Below are positions 17,445-26,040 of a stretch of 64,000 nucleotides of DNA, piece after piece; position 1 is the first letter of the stretch, and each line of letters starts with the position of its first letter. The notes below the pieces were generated by a model that was not told the DNA's origin, made no database searches, and saw only the letters and a list, made by a program, of their open reading frames with translations. The stretch is taken from assembly GCA_004552445.1 (NCBI GenBank), contig SFOJ01000002.1, forward strand, positions 21,128 to 85,127. Direction: 5' to 3'. Both the position numbers and the translations under genes were made by a program. The DNA is from Mollicutes bacterium. GTDB lineage: Bacteria; Bacillota_I; Bacilli_A; RF39; UBA660.

Positions 17445-17642
17445 ATGAAAGAAGTACCAAATATAATTTCAATAAAGGATTTATTATATATAGAAGATAT
17501 GCTTAATTGGAATTTAATTATGAATAAAAAAGTATATGCATATTTGGAATGCGTAGAGGACGAAAAGATAATAGAATTATTAACTAAAATAAAGAAAATG
17601 CATTTTAAACATTATAAAGATTTATTAGAAGTTTTAGAGTAG
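17445..17642 (+). CDS. small Coat-F-like spore coat protein
   Basis: A 65-residue helical protein: SIKDLLYIEDMLNWNLIMNK, then KIKKMHFKHYKDLLEVL. The pattern resembles the small ferritin-like proteins encoded beside CotF-type spore coat genes. The ATG at 17445 follows AGGAGG with seven bases between; an upstream in-frame ATG (17382) has no ribosome site. It lies ten bases before a larger Coat-F-like gene, forming a two-gene unit. Family call by pattern and neighbour; moderate certainty. Confidence 0.6.
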   Translation: MKEVPNIISIKDLLYIEDMLNWNLIMNKKVYAYLECVEDEKIIELLTKIKKMHFKHYKDLLEVLE

Positions 17643-17651
17643 GAGGATATT

Positions 17652-17960
17652 ATGGAAGAAATTAAAAATAAATGTGAACAAACACCTAAAGATGAATGTA
17701 TGAGTGAAGAAGATATATTAAATGATATTCTTTTATCAGAAAAAAGTATATCTAACAGTTATAGTGTTGCGATAAATGAAATGAGTAATAAATACTTATA
17801 TAAAAAGGTAATGAGTATATTTGAAGATACTAAAGATATATCTCGTGATATATTTAATTTAATGTTTGAAAAAGGCTGGTACACAATACCAGTAGAAGAA
17901 GATAAAAAAATAGAAAAGTCATACACTAAATATAATAATAAACTTAGTGAGTTAAGTTAA
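17652..17960 (+). CDS. Coat F domain spore coat protein
   Basis: A 102-residue protein with SEEDILNDILLSEKSISNSY, then AINEMSNKYLYKKVMSIFED and FEKGWYTIP, the succession seen in Coat_F (PF07875) proteins, which form ferritin-like helical bundles in the spore coat of Bacilli and Clostridia. A Cys-containing N-tail precedes the domain. AGGAGG stands before the ATG. Paired with the smaller Coat-F-like protein and closed by a terminator. Coat_F genes are also found in organisms not known to form spores, so sporulation is only suggested. Confidence 0.8.
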   Translation: MEEIKNKCEQTPKDECMSEEDILNDILLSEKSISNSYSVAINEMSNKYLYKKVMSIFEDTKDISRDIFNLMFEKGWYTIPVEEDKKIEKSYTKYNNKLSELS

Positions 17961-17962
17961 AT

Positions 17963-17991
17963 AAAAGATTAACGAAAGTTAATCTTTTTAA
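17963..17991 (+). terminator. intrinsic terminator after the Coat-F pair
   Basis: AAAAGATTAAC (17963-17973), loop GAAA, GTTAATCTTTT (17978-17988) with T continuing. Strong and nearly symmetric. Confidence 0.85.
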
Positions 17992-18038
17992 TTTATAAAA
18001 TTCTTTTTTAAGTACGTAAATTATGATAAAATATTATT

Positions 18039-18692
18039 ATGAGAAAGATAGTAATAATATTTTTATGTTTTATATGTTTTTTAACTAATGTATATGCTGA
18101 AAGAAAAGAGGTAACGTTTGAATCTTGTGTTGATGGAGATACAATAAGAGTCCTAATAGAAGGGAAAAAAACAACAATAAGATTTTTAGCCATAGATACT
18201 CCTGAAACTAAACATCCTAAAAAAGGAGTTGAGCCATATGGAAAAGAAGCAAGTGACTATACATGCAATAGAGTTAAAAATGCAAAAAAATTAGAAATTG
18301 AATATGATAAAGGCAGTTCCAAAACTGATAAATATGAAAGAGAATTAGGTTGGATATTTGTAGATGATTCACTTCTTCAAAAAGAACTTATAGAAAAAGG
18401 CTATGCCAAAGTATCATACTTATATGGAAAATACATGTATACAGAAGAATTACAACAAGAAGAAGAAAAAGCAAAACAATCCAAACTGGGTGTATGGAGT
18501 GATGAAGTACAAAATGAAACAAATAATAATACTAAAGATGAATTAAAAAATAAAAATGATACAAAAGAAGAAAAATCATTCATAGAAGAACTATTAGATA
18601 AACTGCTAGATGCTATAAAAGAAGCTATTAATAATCTATTTAAAAAAATAAAGAAAATAATTACAAAAGAAATTAATAAAATATTTGACTAA
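18039..18692 (+). CDS. secreted thermonuclease (SNase domain)
   Basis: A 217-residue exported nuclease. A signal peptide (about 1-20, ending in VYAE) is followed by the staphylococcal nuclease fold: SCVDGDTIRVLIEGK, RFLAIDTPETKHP (catalytic Arg/Asp region), GKEASDYTCN, DKYERELGWIFVD and LGVWSDE. After residue about 155 comes a Lys/Glu/Asn-rich linker and a C-terminal amphipathic helix (LLDKLLDAIKEAINNLFKK) that could hold the enzyme at the membrane. No ribosome site precedes the ATG; a TATGAT-like -10 is only about 12 bases upstream, so the mRNA may be nearly leaderless. Confidence 0.9.
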   Translation: MRKIVIIFLCFICFLTNVYAERKEVTFESCVDGDTIRVLIEGKKTTIRFLAIDTPETKHPKKGVEPYGKEASDYTCNRVKNAKKLEIEYDKGSSKTDKYERELGWIFVDDSLLQKELIEKGYAKVSYLYGKYMYTEELQQEEEKAKQSKLGVWSDEVQNETNNNTKDELKNKNDTKEEKSFIEELLDKLLDAIKEAINNLFKKIKKIITKEINKIFD

Positions 18693-18739
18693 AAAATATA
18701 ATATATTATAATAATATGTACTATATTGGAGAAAAAACT

Positions 18740-19855
18740 ATGAAAAAAGATCGAAAATTTTTAATTGCATTAGAACTTAACCTTAGTAAACTTAGTAAAA
18801 AGAATAGAGATAAAATAGTTTCTAAGTATTATGATATTATTGAAGAAGAAAAAAGTAAAAAGAGAAAAATAACAAGTATTTTAAAAGATTTAGGAAAACC
18901 AGAAGAAGTTGCTAAAAGAGAAATAGAGAATCTTAAAAAAAATAATAGACTTAAAGATAAAATAAATAATGTTATTAATACTTTAAAAAATCACTTTAAA
19001 AATAAAACTAAGAAAGTTAAAAAAGAAAGTTTAATTTCCAAAATTAAAAATAAAATTAAGAGAAAAGATACTTTAAAAAATAATATTGAAGATGTTATAG
19101 AAGAATCTAAAGAAGAGATAATTAATGTTAGTGAAATAGTTACTGATAAAAATATATTTGAAAAAAGAAGTACTAGAATAAAAAGAATCGTTTATAAGAC
19201 TCTAGGAATGATTTTAACAATAATACTACTATTTATATGGCTATGGTTAGTTATTATCTTTATGGCATCTATATTTGCTTTATTAGATGGTGTAAAAATA
19301 TATGGAATTAATATAGCTTTACTTGGAATAGTGCTTCTTGTATTAACAATAGTTATACTAATTAACAAAAGTATATTTAGAAAAAAAATTAGTTTAAAGT
19401 GGTCACTTATATTTATAATATCATTTATAGTTATTATAGCATTTGGTATAACTTTGTCATTAAAAGAAATTTCTAAAATTAAAACAACTCACGATGTTAG
19501 CGATAAATATACTATGACAAGATCATTTACTACATACAAAATTCCAAGTAATAATAAACCATTATATATTACATTTAATAGTAATTATAAAACTAAATAT
19601 ATAATTGAATATGATGAATCAATGAAAGGTAAAATAGGAGTAGAAGTAAAATATTATGAATGCTATTATGACTATTTTATAAAGAAAGGATCAGATAATA
19701 TTTATATATCATTAAAATTAAATAAAAGAGATCGTTTAAGTGTTTACATTGATGACTTAAAAGAAGGAAAAATATATGATAATGATGAATTAGAAAGATA
19801 TACAGTTAAAATAACTGGTAGTAAAAGTGATATAGAAAAGGTAATTATTGATTAA
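18740..19855 (+). CDS. HAAS/DUF1700-like membrane protein
   Basis: A 371-residue protein. The N-terminal 60 residues (FLIALELNLSKLSKKNRDKI, then ILKDLGKPEEVAKREI) match the HAAS/DUF1700 helical domain, often linked to PadR regulators. A long Lys-rich linker (about 70-140) follows, then three or four membrane segments (about 150-250) and an extracytoplasmic beta domain to the end. The ATG at 18740 follows TTGGAG; the earlier in-frame ATG at 18716 lacks a ribosome site. No PadR gene is adjacent, so the usual partner is missing. Function unknown; envelope sensing is a possibility. Confidence 0.65.
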   Translation: MKKDRKFLIALELNLSKLSKKNRDKIVSKYYDIIEEEKSKKRKITSILKDLGKPEEVAKREIENLKKNNRLKDKINNVINTLKNHFKNKTKKVKKESLISKIKNKIKRKDTLKNNIEDVIEESKEEIINVSEIVTDKNIFEKRSTRIKRIVYKTLGMILTIILLFIWLWLVIIFMASIFALLDGVKIYGINIALLGIVLLVLTIVILINKSIFRKKISLKWSLIFIISFIVIIAFGITLSLKEISKIKTTHDVSDKYTMTRSFTTYKIPSNNKPLYITFNSNYKTKYIIEYDESMKGKIGVEVKYYECYYDYFIKKGSDNIYISLKLNKRDRLSVYIDDLKEGKIYDNDELERYTVKITGSKSDIEKVIID

Positions 19856-20232
19856 TTATCTTTTTTTAATTCATCTAATTTTTTATTTAATTCATCAATT
19901 GCTCTTTTTAAAACATCTATATCACGATTACTAGAAGGATAAACATCTTTAATAATCTTTCTTATTTTATTCATATCATAAATAATAGGATTATATATAC
20001 ATTTAACTTCTTTGGAATTAATATTAATAATACCACCAGAAATTCTAGATTCTATTATATTTTGACTGGCAGCATTTGTAAGAATTGTTTGACCAATAAG
20101 AATAATCCAGTTTCCTAACATATTTTGTTCAGGAGCAGTTAAATTATCAACTAATACTAAACCTAAAATAAATCCAACTGTTGTGGAATATCTAGGATTA
20201 GTATTAAATATATCATCAAAACTCTGCTTCAT
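19852..20232 (-). CDS. conserved hypothetical protein with C-terminal coiled coil
   Basis: A 126-residue protein that I cannot assign. It has a hydrophobic N-terminal part (YSTTVGFILGLVLVDNLT, then LGNWIILIGQTILTNAASQN), a middle section GIININSKEVKCIYNP, and a heptad-like tail (VLKRAIDELNKKLDELKK). The stop codon overlaps that of the convergent HAAS-like gene by three bases. No ribosome site is seen before the ATG. The pattern recalls small membrane-active coiled-coil proteins, but no role is assigned. Confidence 0.6.
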   Translation of the reverse strand: MKQSFDDIFNTNPRYSTTVGFILGLVLVDNLTAPEQNMLGNWIILIGQTILTNAASQNIIESRISGGIININSKEVKCIYNPIIYDMNKIRKIIKDVYPSSNRDIDVLKRAIDELNKKLDELKKDN

Positions 20233-20298
20233 ATTTAATAATATGTTTTAAGTACAAAAAAAACTTATTAAACATATATTACTAAAGAAGGAGATTAT

Positions 20299-20523
20299 AT
20301 GAATTTATGTGATTTAGAATTTGAGAAAAAGGCAATCATAGATAATATATCTTTACACGGAATTAAAAAAAGAAGACTATATGATTTAGGATTTATACCT
20401 GGTGAAAGTATATATAAAATGTTTGATTCAATATATAAAAATCCAAAATGTTATAAAATTAAAAATACATTTCTTGCTTTAAGAAATGAAGATGCAGTTA
20501 ATATAGAGGTACACTATGAATAA
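20299..20523 (+). CDS. feoA: ferrous iron transport protein FeoA
   Basis: A 74-residue SH3-like protein of the FeoA family: RRLYDLGFIPGESIYKMFDS and ending LALRNEDAVNIEVHYE. It modulates the FeoB permease from the cytosol. AAGGAG lies before the ATG. It overlaps feoB by eight bases, so the two are co-translated. Confidence 0.88.
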   Translation: MNLCDLEFEKKAIIDNISLHGIKKRRLYDLGFIPGESIYKMFDSIYKNPKCYKIKNTFLALRNEDAVNIEVHYE

Positions 20524-22495
20524 AAATATTCTTTTAGTTGGAAATCCTAATGTAGGAAAATCTTCTATTTTTAATATTTTAACTCATTCACATGAACATA
20601 CAGGAAATTGGACAGGAAAAACAGTTAAATTAGCTAGAAAAAATATAATTAACACTAATTATACTTTAATTGATTTACCAGGTATTTATTCATTATCTAG
20701 TCTTAGCGATGAAGAAATAGTTGCTAAAGATACACTTCTATTCGAACAATATGAAAAAATAATATATGTAATGGATTCATCAAACATAGAAAAGAATTTA
20801 CATTTATTACTTCAAATATTAGAAATTAATAAAAATATAATATTATGTTTAAATATGATTGATGAACTTGATCAAAAAGGTATAAAAGTTAATGATAAAA
20901 AGTTAAGTGAAATACTAGGTATAAAAGTAATAAAATGCTCTGCATCTAAAAATATTGGTATTAAAGAACTTATAAAATCTTTAGATGAACAAAGTATAAG
21001 CAATTATAATTATGTTTATGACTATTATATAGAAAAGAATATATCTGACATATTTGAAAATCTAACTAATCAATTTAAGAGTAGGTTTATTGCATTGAAA
21101 CTTTTAGAAAAAGATAAAACACTTGTAAATTCAATTAAGTCTAGATATAAAATAGATATAATTGATAAAAAAATACAAAGTTATTTAATGAATGTAAACT
21201 CTGAAGAAATATCAGATAGTGTATCTAATTTATTAAACGATATATCAAAAAATATATTTAATGAAGTAGTAGAGACATCTAAAGAAAAAGAAATAGGCAA
21301 TATTGATAAAATATTTTCTAAAAAAATATATGCTTTACCAATAATGTTTATGATAATGTTTGGCATATTTTTTATAACTATAGTACTAGCTAACTATCCA
21401 AGTGAACTACTGAGTTTAATTTTTAATAAGTTTGAAATATTTTTAACTAATCTAGTAAATGTATTGAAGATACCATCATATATATATGAACCAATTATTT
21501 ATGGAATTTATAGAGTAGTAAGTTTCATTGTATCTGTTATGTTTCCACCACTAGTAATATTCTTTTTCTTATTTACTTATGCTGAAGAAAGTGGAATATT
21601 ACCTAGATTGGCATTCAATTTTGATAAAGCTTTTAAGTGTTCAGGTTGTCATGGAAAACAAGCATTAACAATATGCTCAGGATTTGGATGTAATGCTTGT
21701 GCAGTCGTTGGAAGTAGAATAATTGATAGTAAAAGAGATAAATTAATTGCAATATTAACAAATTCATTCATACCATGTAATGGAAGATTTCCAATGATAA
21801 TCGCATTAATAACAATGTTCTTTACAAATTCAAATAATAAATTACAAGTATCATTATATTTAACATTATTTGTTATTCTAGCAGTTTTAATATCTTTATT
21901 AACATCATTTATTCTATCTAAAACCATATTAAAAGGATATAATGGATTCTTTATATTAGAACTTCCTGATTATAAAAAAGTAAAATTCAAAAAAGTTTTA
22001 AAGAATAGTTTAATTTATAAATCATTGTCCATATTAAAAAAAGCAGTGTTAGTCTCTATACCATGCGGTATTATTATTTATTGTATGACAAATACTACTA
22101 TAGGAAACTTATCATTATTTAAAATTGCTAGTGACTTTTTAAATCCATTTGGTAAGCTATTAGGATTAGATGGTGTAATACTTTTATCATTCTTTTTAGC
22201 TCTTCCAGCTAATGAAATAGTTTTACCAATAATAATAATGGGATATCTAGGAGATAAAAATGTACCAATGATTTCAAATTATTTATCAATAAAAGATGTA
22301 CTTATTAATAATAATTGGACTTATATGACGGCACTTTCTACTATATTATTTTCTATAATGCATTTTCCATGTGGAACAACACTTGCCACCATAAAAAATG
22401 AAGTAGGTACTAAGTGGATGATATATAGTTTTTTTATACCTCTTGTAACTGGAATATTATTTTTATTTATTTTAAATTTATTTCAAAGAATTTAA
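20516..22495 (+). CDS. feoB: ferrous iron transporter FeoB
   Basis: A 659-residue Fe(II) permease. The N-terminal GTPase domain has LLVGNPNVGKSSIFN (G1, about 5-19), TGNWTGKTVKLA (G2), DLPGIYSLSS (G3) and CLNMIDE (G4). About eight to ten membrane segments follow, with the Gate motif regions CSGCHGKQALTICSGFGCNA (about 372-391) and PCNGRFPM. A second cysteine-rich stretch CTGCGA-like text is absent. Feo systems serve anaerobes, where Fe(II) is the main iron form. No FeoC was found downstream. Confidence 0.95.
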   Translation: MNKNILLVGNPNVGKSSIFNILTHSHEHTGNWTGKTVKLARKNIINTNYTLIDLPGIYSLSSLSDEEIVAKDTLLFEQYEKIIYVMDSSNIEKNLHLLLQILEINKNIILCLNMIDELDQKGIKVNDKKLSEILGIKVIKCSASKNIGIKELIKSLDEQSISNYNYVYDYYIEKNISDIFENLTNQFKSRFIALKLLEKDKTLVNSIKSRYKIDIIDKKIQSYLMNVNSEEISDSVSNLLNDISKNIFNEVVETSKEKEIGNIDKIFSKKIYALPIMFMIMFGIFFITIVLANYPSELLSLIFNKFEIFLTNLVNVLKIPSYIYEPIIYGIYRVVSFIVSVMFPPLVIFFFLFTYAEESGILPRLAFNFDKAFKCSGCHGKQALTICSGFGCNACAVVGSRIIDSKRDKLIAILTNSFIPCNGRFPMIIALITMFFTNSNNKLQVSLYLTLFVILAVLISLLTSFILSKTILKGYNGFFILELPDYKKVKFKKVLKNSLIYKSLSILKKAVLVSIPCGIIIYCMTNTTIGNLSLFKIASDFLNPFGKLLGLDGVILLSFFLALPANEIVLPIIIMGYLGDKNVPMISNYLSIKDVLINNNWTYMTALSTILFSIMHFPCGTTLATIKNEVGTKWMIYSFFIPLVTGILFLFILNLFQRI

Positions 22496-22500
22496 CAAAA

Positions 22501-22526
22501 GAAAAAACTCTAGAAAATCTAGAGTT
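22501..22526 (-). terminator. terminator of tRNA-Asn
   Basis: AACTCTAGA (22506-22514) and TCTAGAGTT (22518-22526) form a perfect 9-bp stem. On the minus strand the stem is followed by TTTTTTC, so it ends the tRNA transcript; it may also end feoB in the other direction. Confidence 0.8.
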
Positions 22527-22536
22527 AATATTCAAC

Positions 22537-22612
22537 TGGCGCCTGATGCAGGACTCGGACCTGCGACCTAACGGTTAACAGCCGTGCGCTCTACCGACTG
22601 AGCTAATCAGGC
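22537..22612 (-). tRNA. tRNA-Asn (anticodon GTT)
   Basis: Minus-strand cloverleaf of 76 nt. Acceptor GCCTGAT/ATCAGGC, D-arm GCTCAGTCGGTAGAGC, anticodon loop CTGTTAA (GTT), T-arm GCAGG-TCCGAGT-CCTGC, discriminator G and an encoded CCA (22539-22537). The outermost anticodon-stem pair is a C-T mismatch. A consensus promoter lies upstream and a terminator downstream. Confidence 0.96.
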
Positions 22613-22625
22613 ACTTGCATAAATA

Positions 22626-22654
22626 ATTATAGATTATCCTTTTATATTTGTCAA
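22626..22654 (-). promoter_or_regulatory. promoter of tRNA-Asn
   Basis: On the minus strand perfect TTGACA (22654-22649), 17-base spacer, perfect TATAAT (22631-22626). The expected start lies about 7-12 bases before the mature tRNA. Confidence 0.9.
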
Positions 22655-22715
22655 CAAAAATATGGACTTTTATTATAAAAATTGATAAAATTAATATGAA
22701 TTAAGAGGGAAAAGT

Positions 22716-23738
22716 ATGAATAATAATATAGAAATGATAGATTTAAGTAATATTAATCAAAATACTAATGCTGATTCTAATAATGTAGAAGCACAAAAAA
22801 CTAATCCAAGTAATCCTAATAATATTAGTATCTTAGAAATGTATGGTGAGAATTTAAGTAGAAAAGAATATGTAACAAATCCAGCTATTGGAAGAGATAG
22901 CGAAATAGAACAAGCAATAGTTATACTTTTAACACCAGAAAAAAGTGCTCTTTTAGTAGGTAAAGCTGGTGTAGGTAAAACTGCGATTGTAGAAGGTATT
23001 GGATATAGAATGAAAAATGGTATGATACCAAACGCATTAAAACCATATGAATTAATTAAAGTTAATATTTCAAGTTTACTTGGTGAAACAAAAGTAGGTG
23101 AAGGACAATCCGAAAATAGACTTCAATTATTAGTAGATGAATTAAAAACTAAAAAGAATATTATATTATTCATAGACGAAGTACACCTTCTAGTAAATAG
23201 AAATACTACTAATATGAGCATAGACTTTGCTAATATGTTAAAGCCAGGTCTAGACCGTGGTGATATCAAGATGATTGGTGCAACTACATATGAAGAATAT
23301 GAAGCATATATTTTAAGAGATAGAGCATTCTTAAGACGTTTCCTTAAAGTCGATGTAGCAGAACCAGACGAAGATCAATGTACAAAAATATTACTTGGAA
23401 CATATCCTAAATATGAAAAAAGAACTGGTGTAAAACTAGAATATACTGACTACCTAAAAGAAAAAATATTTAGATTTATAGTTCAAATGACAGACGAATA
23501 CAAAAGAATCTATGAAATAGGTAATAGATACCCTGATGTAGCATTAACAATCGTAATGAGTGCATTCTCTTTAGCTTCATACGAAAATAGCCCAGTAGTA
23601 ACAATGAAACATTTTTACAAAGCAATATGTAGAACTAAAGTAGTATATGAAGATGCTAAAGTAAAAGAAATTGCAAGATTCAAAGAATTATTTAAAGATA
23701 TACTTGCTGAAGAAAATGTAGATTTAAATGATATGTAA
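22716..23738 (+). CDS. stand-alone ClpA/ClpB D1-type AAA+ ATPase
   Basis: A 340-residue AAA+ protein. After a 55-residue Asn-rich unstructured N-terminus come NPAIGRDSEIEQAI and Walker A LLVGKAGVGKTAIVEG (about 79-94), then ELIKVNISSLLGETKVGEGQ (pore-loop region), Walker B ILFIDEVHLL (about 150), sensor-1 IGATTYEEYE and the arginine finger RDRAFLRRF. This is the D1 ring of ClpA/B/C/E, ending after the small lid domain near residue 325. No Clp N-domain, middle coiled coil or D2 ring is present. It may be an unusual unfoldase or an AAA regulator; partners are not visible. GAGGG precedes the ATG. Confidence 0.85.
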   Translation: MNNNIEMIDLSNINQNTNADSNNVEAQKTNPSNPNNISILEMYGENLSRKEYVTNPAIGRDSEIEQAIVILLTPEKSALLVGKAGVGKTAIVEGIGYRMKNGMIPNALKPYELIKVNISSLLGETKVGEGQSENRLQLLVDELKTKKNIILFIDEVHLLVNRNTTNMSIDFANMLKPGLDRGDIKMIGATTYEEYEAYILRDRAFLRRFLKVDVAEPDEDQCTKILLGTYPKYEKRTGVKLEYTDYLKEKIFRFIVQMTDEYKRIYEIGNRYPDVALTIVMSAFSLASYENSPVVTMKHFYKAICRTKVVYEDAKVKEIARFKELFKDILAEENVDLNDM

Positions 23739-23773
23739 AATAATAAAAAAACATATATAATTATATAATACGT

Positions 23774-23824
23774 AGAGAATTCAATAGTGAATAACTATTA
23801 TCACTAAAGAATTTTCTTTTTTTT
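23774..23824 (+). terminator. long terminator after the AAA+ gene
   Basis: AGAGAATTC (23774-23782) pairs with GAATTTTCT (23809-23817), with an inner AGTGA/TCACT stem, followed by eight T. The 26-base interior makes it longer than usual. Confidence 0.75.
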
Positions 23825-23912
23825 ATTATTAATAACTTATTAAAAAAAGAATTTTATTAATTTGCATACATTTAATTCATTTTGTATTATAACCATCAAG
23901 AAAGGAAGAAAT

Positions 23913-24797
23913 ATGAAAAGAGTTATAAAAGTAAGAAATATAAGTAAAACAATTAATAAGAAAAAAATATTGGATAATATTAACTTTGATATCTATGAAG
24001 GAGAAATAGTCGGACTAGTTGGCAAAAATGGAGCAGGTAAGTCTACATTATTAAAGATAATGACTGGATTATATAGCTATGATGAAGGAGAAATATATTA
24101 TTATAATTATAATTTAAAAACTGATTACGAAAAAGCAATGTCAATTGTAGGTACATTAATTGAAAATCCAGATATGTATAGCAACTTAACAGGTAAAAAG
24201 AATTTAGAATTATTTAAATCAATGTTCAAAGGTATAGATGAAGGAACTGTAGAAGAAATAGTAAGAATAGTTGAAATGGAAAAATATTTAGGAAAGAAAT
24301 TCAAAACTTATTCACTAGGTATGAAAGAAAGATTAGGAATAGCATCTTCTTTAATAAATAAACCTAAAATCTTAATCTTAGATGAGCCAACTAATGGTCT
24401 TGATAGAGAAGGTATAAAAAAAATAATGAAAATGTTAAAAGAATTAAAAGATACAACTATAATAATATCCTCACATATGCTTAATGATATAGAAGAGTTA
24501 TGTAATAAAATTATATTTATAAACGATGGTAAAATAGATAGTATAAAAATTAAACAAAATGATAATAAGAAAAATGTATTTTTTGAAGTAGATGATTTTT
24601 CAAAAGCAAGACTTATTATAAAAGATTATTGTATAAATGAGAACTTAGAAGTATATGAATCAGATGATACTATCAGTTTGATTAATAAAGAATTAGTTTT
24701 AAATGATATAAATGTATATAGAATAAGTGAAACAACAAATAATTTAGAAAAAGACTTCTTTAAAATGATAGGAAAGTATAATGACAAAACTAATTAA
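23913..24797 (+). CDS. ABC transporter ATP-binding protein
   Basis: A 294-residue ABC ATPase of the drug/bacteriocin-export type. Walker A GLVGKNGAGKSTLLK (about 33-47), signature YSLGMKERLGIAS (about 132), Walker B ILILDEPTNGLD (about 150-161), H-loop IISSHML. A C-terminal extension of about 80 residues with no catalytic motif follows, as in two-component ABC-2 exporters such as NatA or BcrA. The ATG at 23913 follows AAAGGA; the frame extends upstream to another ATG (23862) that has no ribosome site. Overlaps the permease gene by 17 bases. Confidence 0.92.
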   Translation: MKRVIKVRNISKTINKKKILDNINFDIYEGEIVGLVGKNGAGKSTLLKIMTGLYSYDEGEIYYYNYNLKTDYEKAMSIVGTLIENPDMYSNLTGKKNLELFKSMFKGIDEGTVEEIVRIVEMEKYLGKKFKTYSLGMKERLGIASSLINKPKILILDEPTNGLDREGIKKIMKMLKELKDTTIIISSHMLNDIEELCNKIIFINDGKIDSIKIKQNDNKKNVFFEVDDFSKARLIIKDYCINENLEVYESDDTISLINKELVLNDINVYRISETTNNLEKDFFKMIGKYNDKTN

Positions 24798-25485
24798 AAA
24801 TGAATTTTTAAAACTTGGAAAACTAAAATTTATATTAATTCATTTAATTTTTTTATTAATTATTATAACTTACTATTATGTAAACAAAAGAGTTATCACT
24901 GAAGAATTTTTATTATCATTAATACCATTTATAGGAGTAGGTGTGTCAATCTTATTTTGCGGTATTATGTCAAATGAATATAACAATGGTACATTTAGAA
25001 TTTACCTAGTAAAACCGATAAACAGAACCAAAATATATATATCGAAATTATTAACAATTTTATTAACAATAATTTCTATTTTAATACATAATTTGACAAT
25101 TTACATACTATTTACGCATGATATAAATGTAAACTTTACTATAAAATACTTTAGTTATTCACATTCATTAATATTAATTTCAATAATTATTATAATGTTA
25201 TCAACAATTATAAAATCATCACCACTCACTTCAGGAATAGTAATAATGTTATTAACATTTGGTTTTTCAGTATTTGAACTACTACTTCTTGTAGATTTTA
25301 ATTTTCTTGAATTTACATTTTTACCATATATTGATTTAAATATTTTAAACAAATTAAACTATGTTAATACAATATTAGGTGTAAATTTATCATTAAAAAA
25401 ATCAATTATTATAAATTTTATTTATTCTATATTTTTTCTAATAATTGGAATTTATATATTTAATAAAAAGGATATTAATTGTTAA
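24781..25485 (+). CDS. ABC-2 type permease
   Basis: A 234-residue membrane partner of the preceding ATPase, with six hydrophobic segments. The N-terminus MTKLIKNEFLKLGKLK and MSNEYNNGTFRIYLVKPINR after the second segment are standard for ABC-2 permeases (BcrB/NatB type). The substrate is unknown; bacteriocin, antibiotic or ion efflux are common for this type. Its stop overlaps that of the convergent cotJC gene by three bases. Confidence 0.85.
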   Translation: MTKLIKNEFLKLGKLKFILIHLIFLLIIITYYYVNKRVITEEFLLSLIPFIGVGVSILFCGIMSNEYNNGTFRIYLVKPINRTKIYISKLLTILLTIISILIHNLTIYILFTHDINVNFTIKYFSYSHSLILISIIIIMLSTIIKSSPLTSGIVIMLLTFGFSVFELLLLVDFNFLEFTFLPYIDLNILNKLNYVNTILGVNLSLKKSIIINFIYSIFFLIIGIYIFNKKDINC

Positions 25486-26039
25486 TATCCTTTCTTTTTA
25501 TAATAGTCATGTAATTCTTTAAATCTATTGAAGTGTACTATTTCTCTTTGTCTTAAGAAACTAAGTGGGGCAAGTAAACTCTCATCATCAGTTAAATCCA
25601 TTAAGTTTTCATAAGTTGCTCGTGCTTTTTCTTCAGCTGCCATATCTTCTTGTAAATCTACAATTGGATCTCCTGTTGATGCTATATAAGCAGTTGTGAA
25701 TGGAATACCATCTTGATTAAATGGAAATAATCCTTTTTTATGTGAAGTATACCATCCTTCTAAACCGTTCTTTTTTAATTCTTCAATAGAAGCATCTTTA
25801 AGTAACTGGCTAACCATCGTACATATCATCTCAACGTGGCCAAGTTCCTCAGTACCTATATCAGAAAGTAGAGCTTTACCTTTATCATCAGGCATTGTGA
25901 ATCTCTGCATTAAATATCTTAATGATGCCCCAAGTTCACCATCACTTCCACCAACTTGTGTAATAAGTTGTTTTGCCATTTTAATATCTTTTTTTCTAAC
26001 ATTAACTGGATACTCTAAAGTTTTTTCATATTTAAACAT
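25482..26039 (-). CDS. cotJC: spore coat protein CotJC (manganese catalase-like)
   Basis: A 185-residue ferritin-like protein of the Mn-catalase family. QVGGSDGELGASLRYLMQRF, then DIGTEELGHVEMI (metal-ligand Glu and His), LEGWYTSHKKGLFPFNQDG and EEKARATYENLM, ending in LRQREIVHFNRF. The metal-binding E-x-x-H pairs are intact. In Bacillus subtilis CotJC belongs to the coat protein group made in the mother cell under sigma-E. It lies directly after a CotJA/JB gene with one base between, the usual cotJ operon order. Confidence 0.93.
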   Translation of the reverse strand: MFKYEKTLEYPVNVRKKDIKMAKQLITQVGGSDGELGASLRYLMQRFTMPDDKGKALLSDIGTEELGHVEMICTMVSQLLKDASIEELKKNGLEGWYTSHKKGLFPFNQDGIPFTTAYIASTGDPIVDLQEDMAAEEKARATYENLMDLTDDESLLAPLSFLRQREIVHFNRFKELHDYYKKKGY

Positions 26040-26040
26040 A

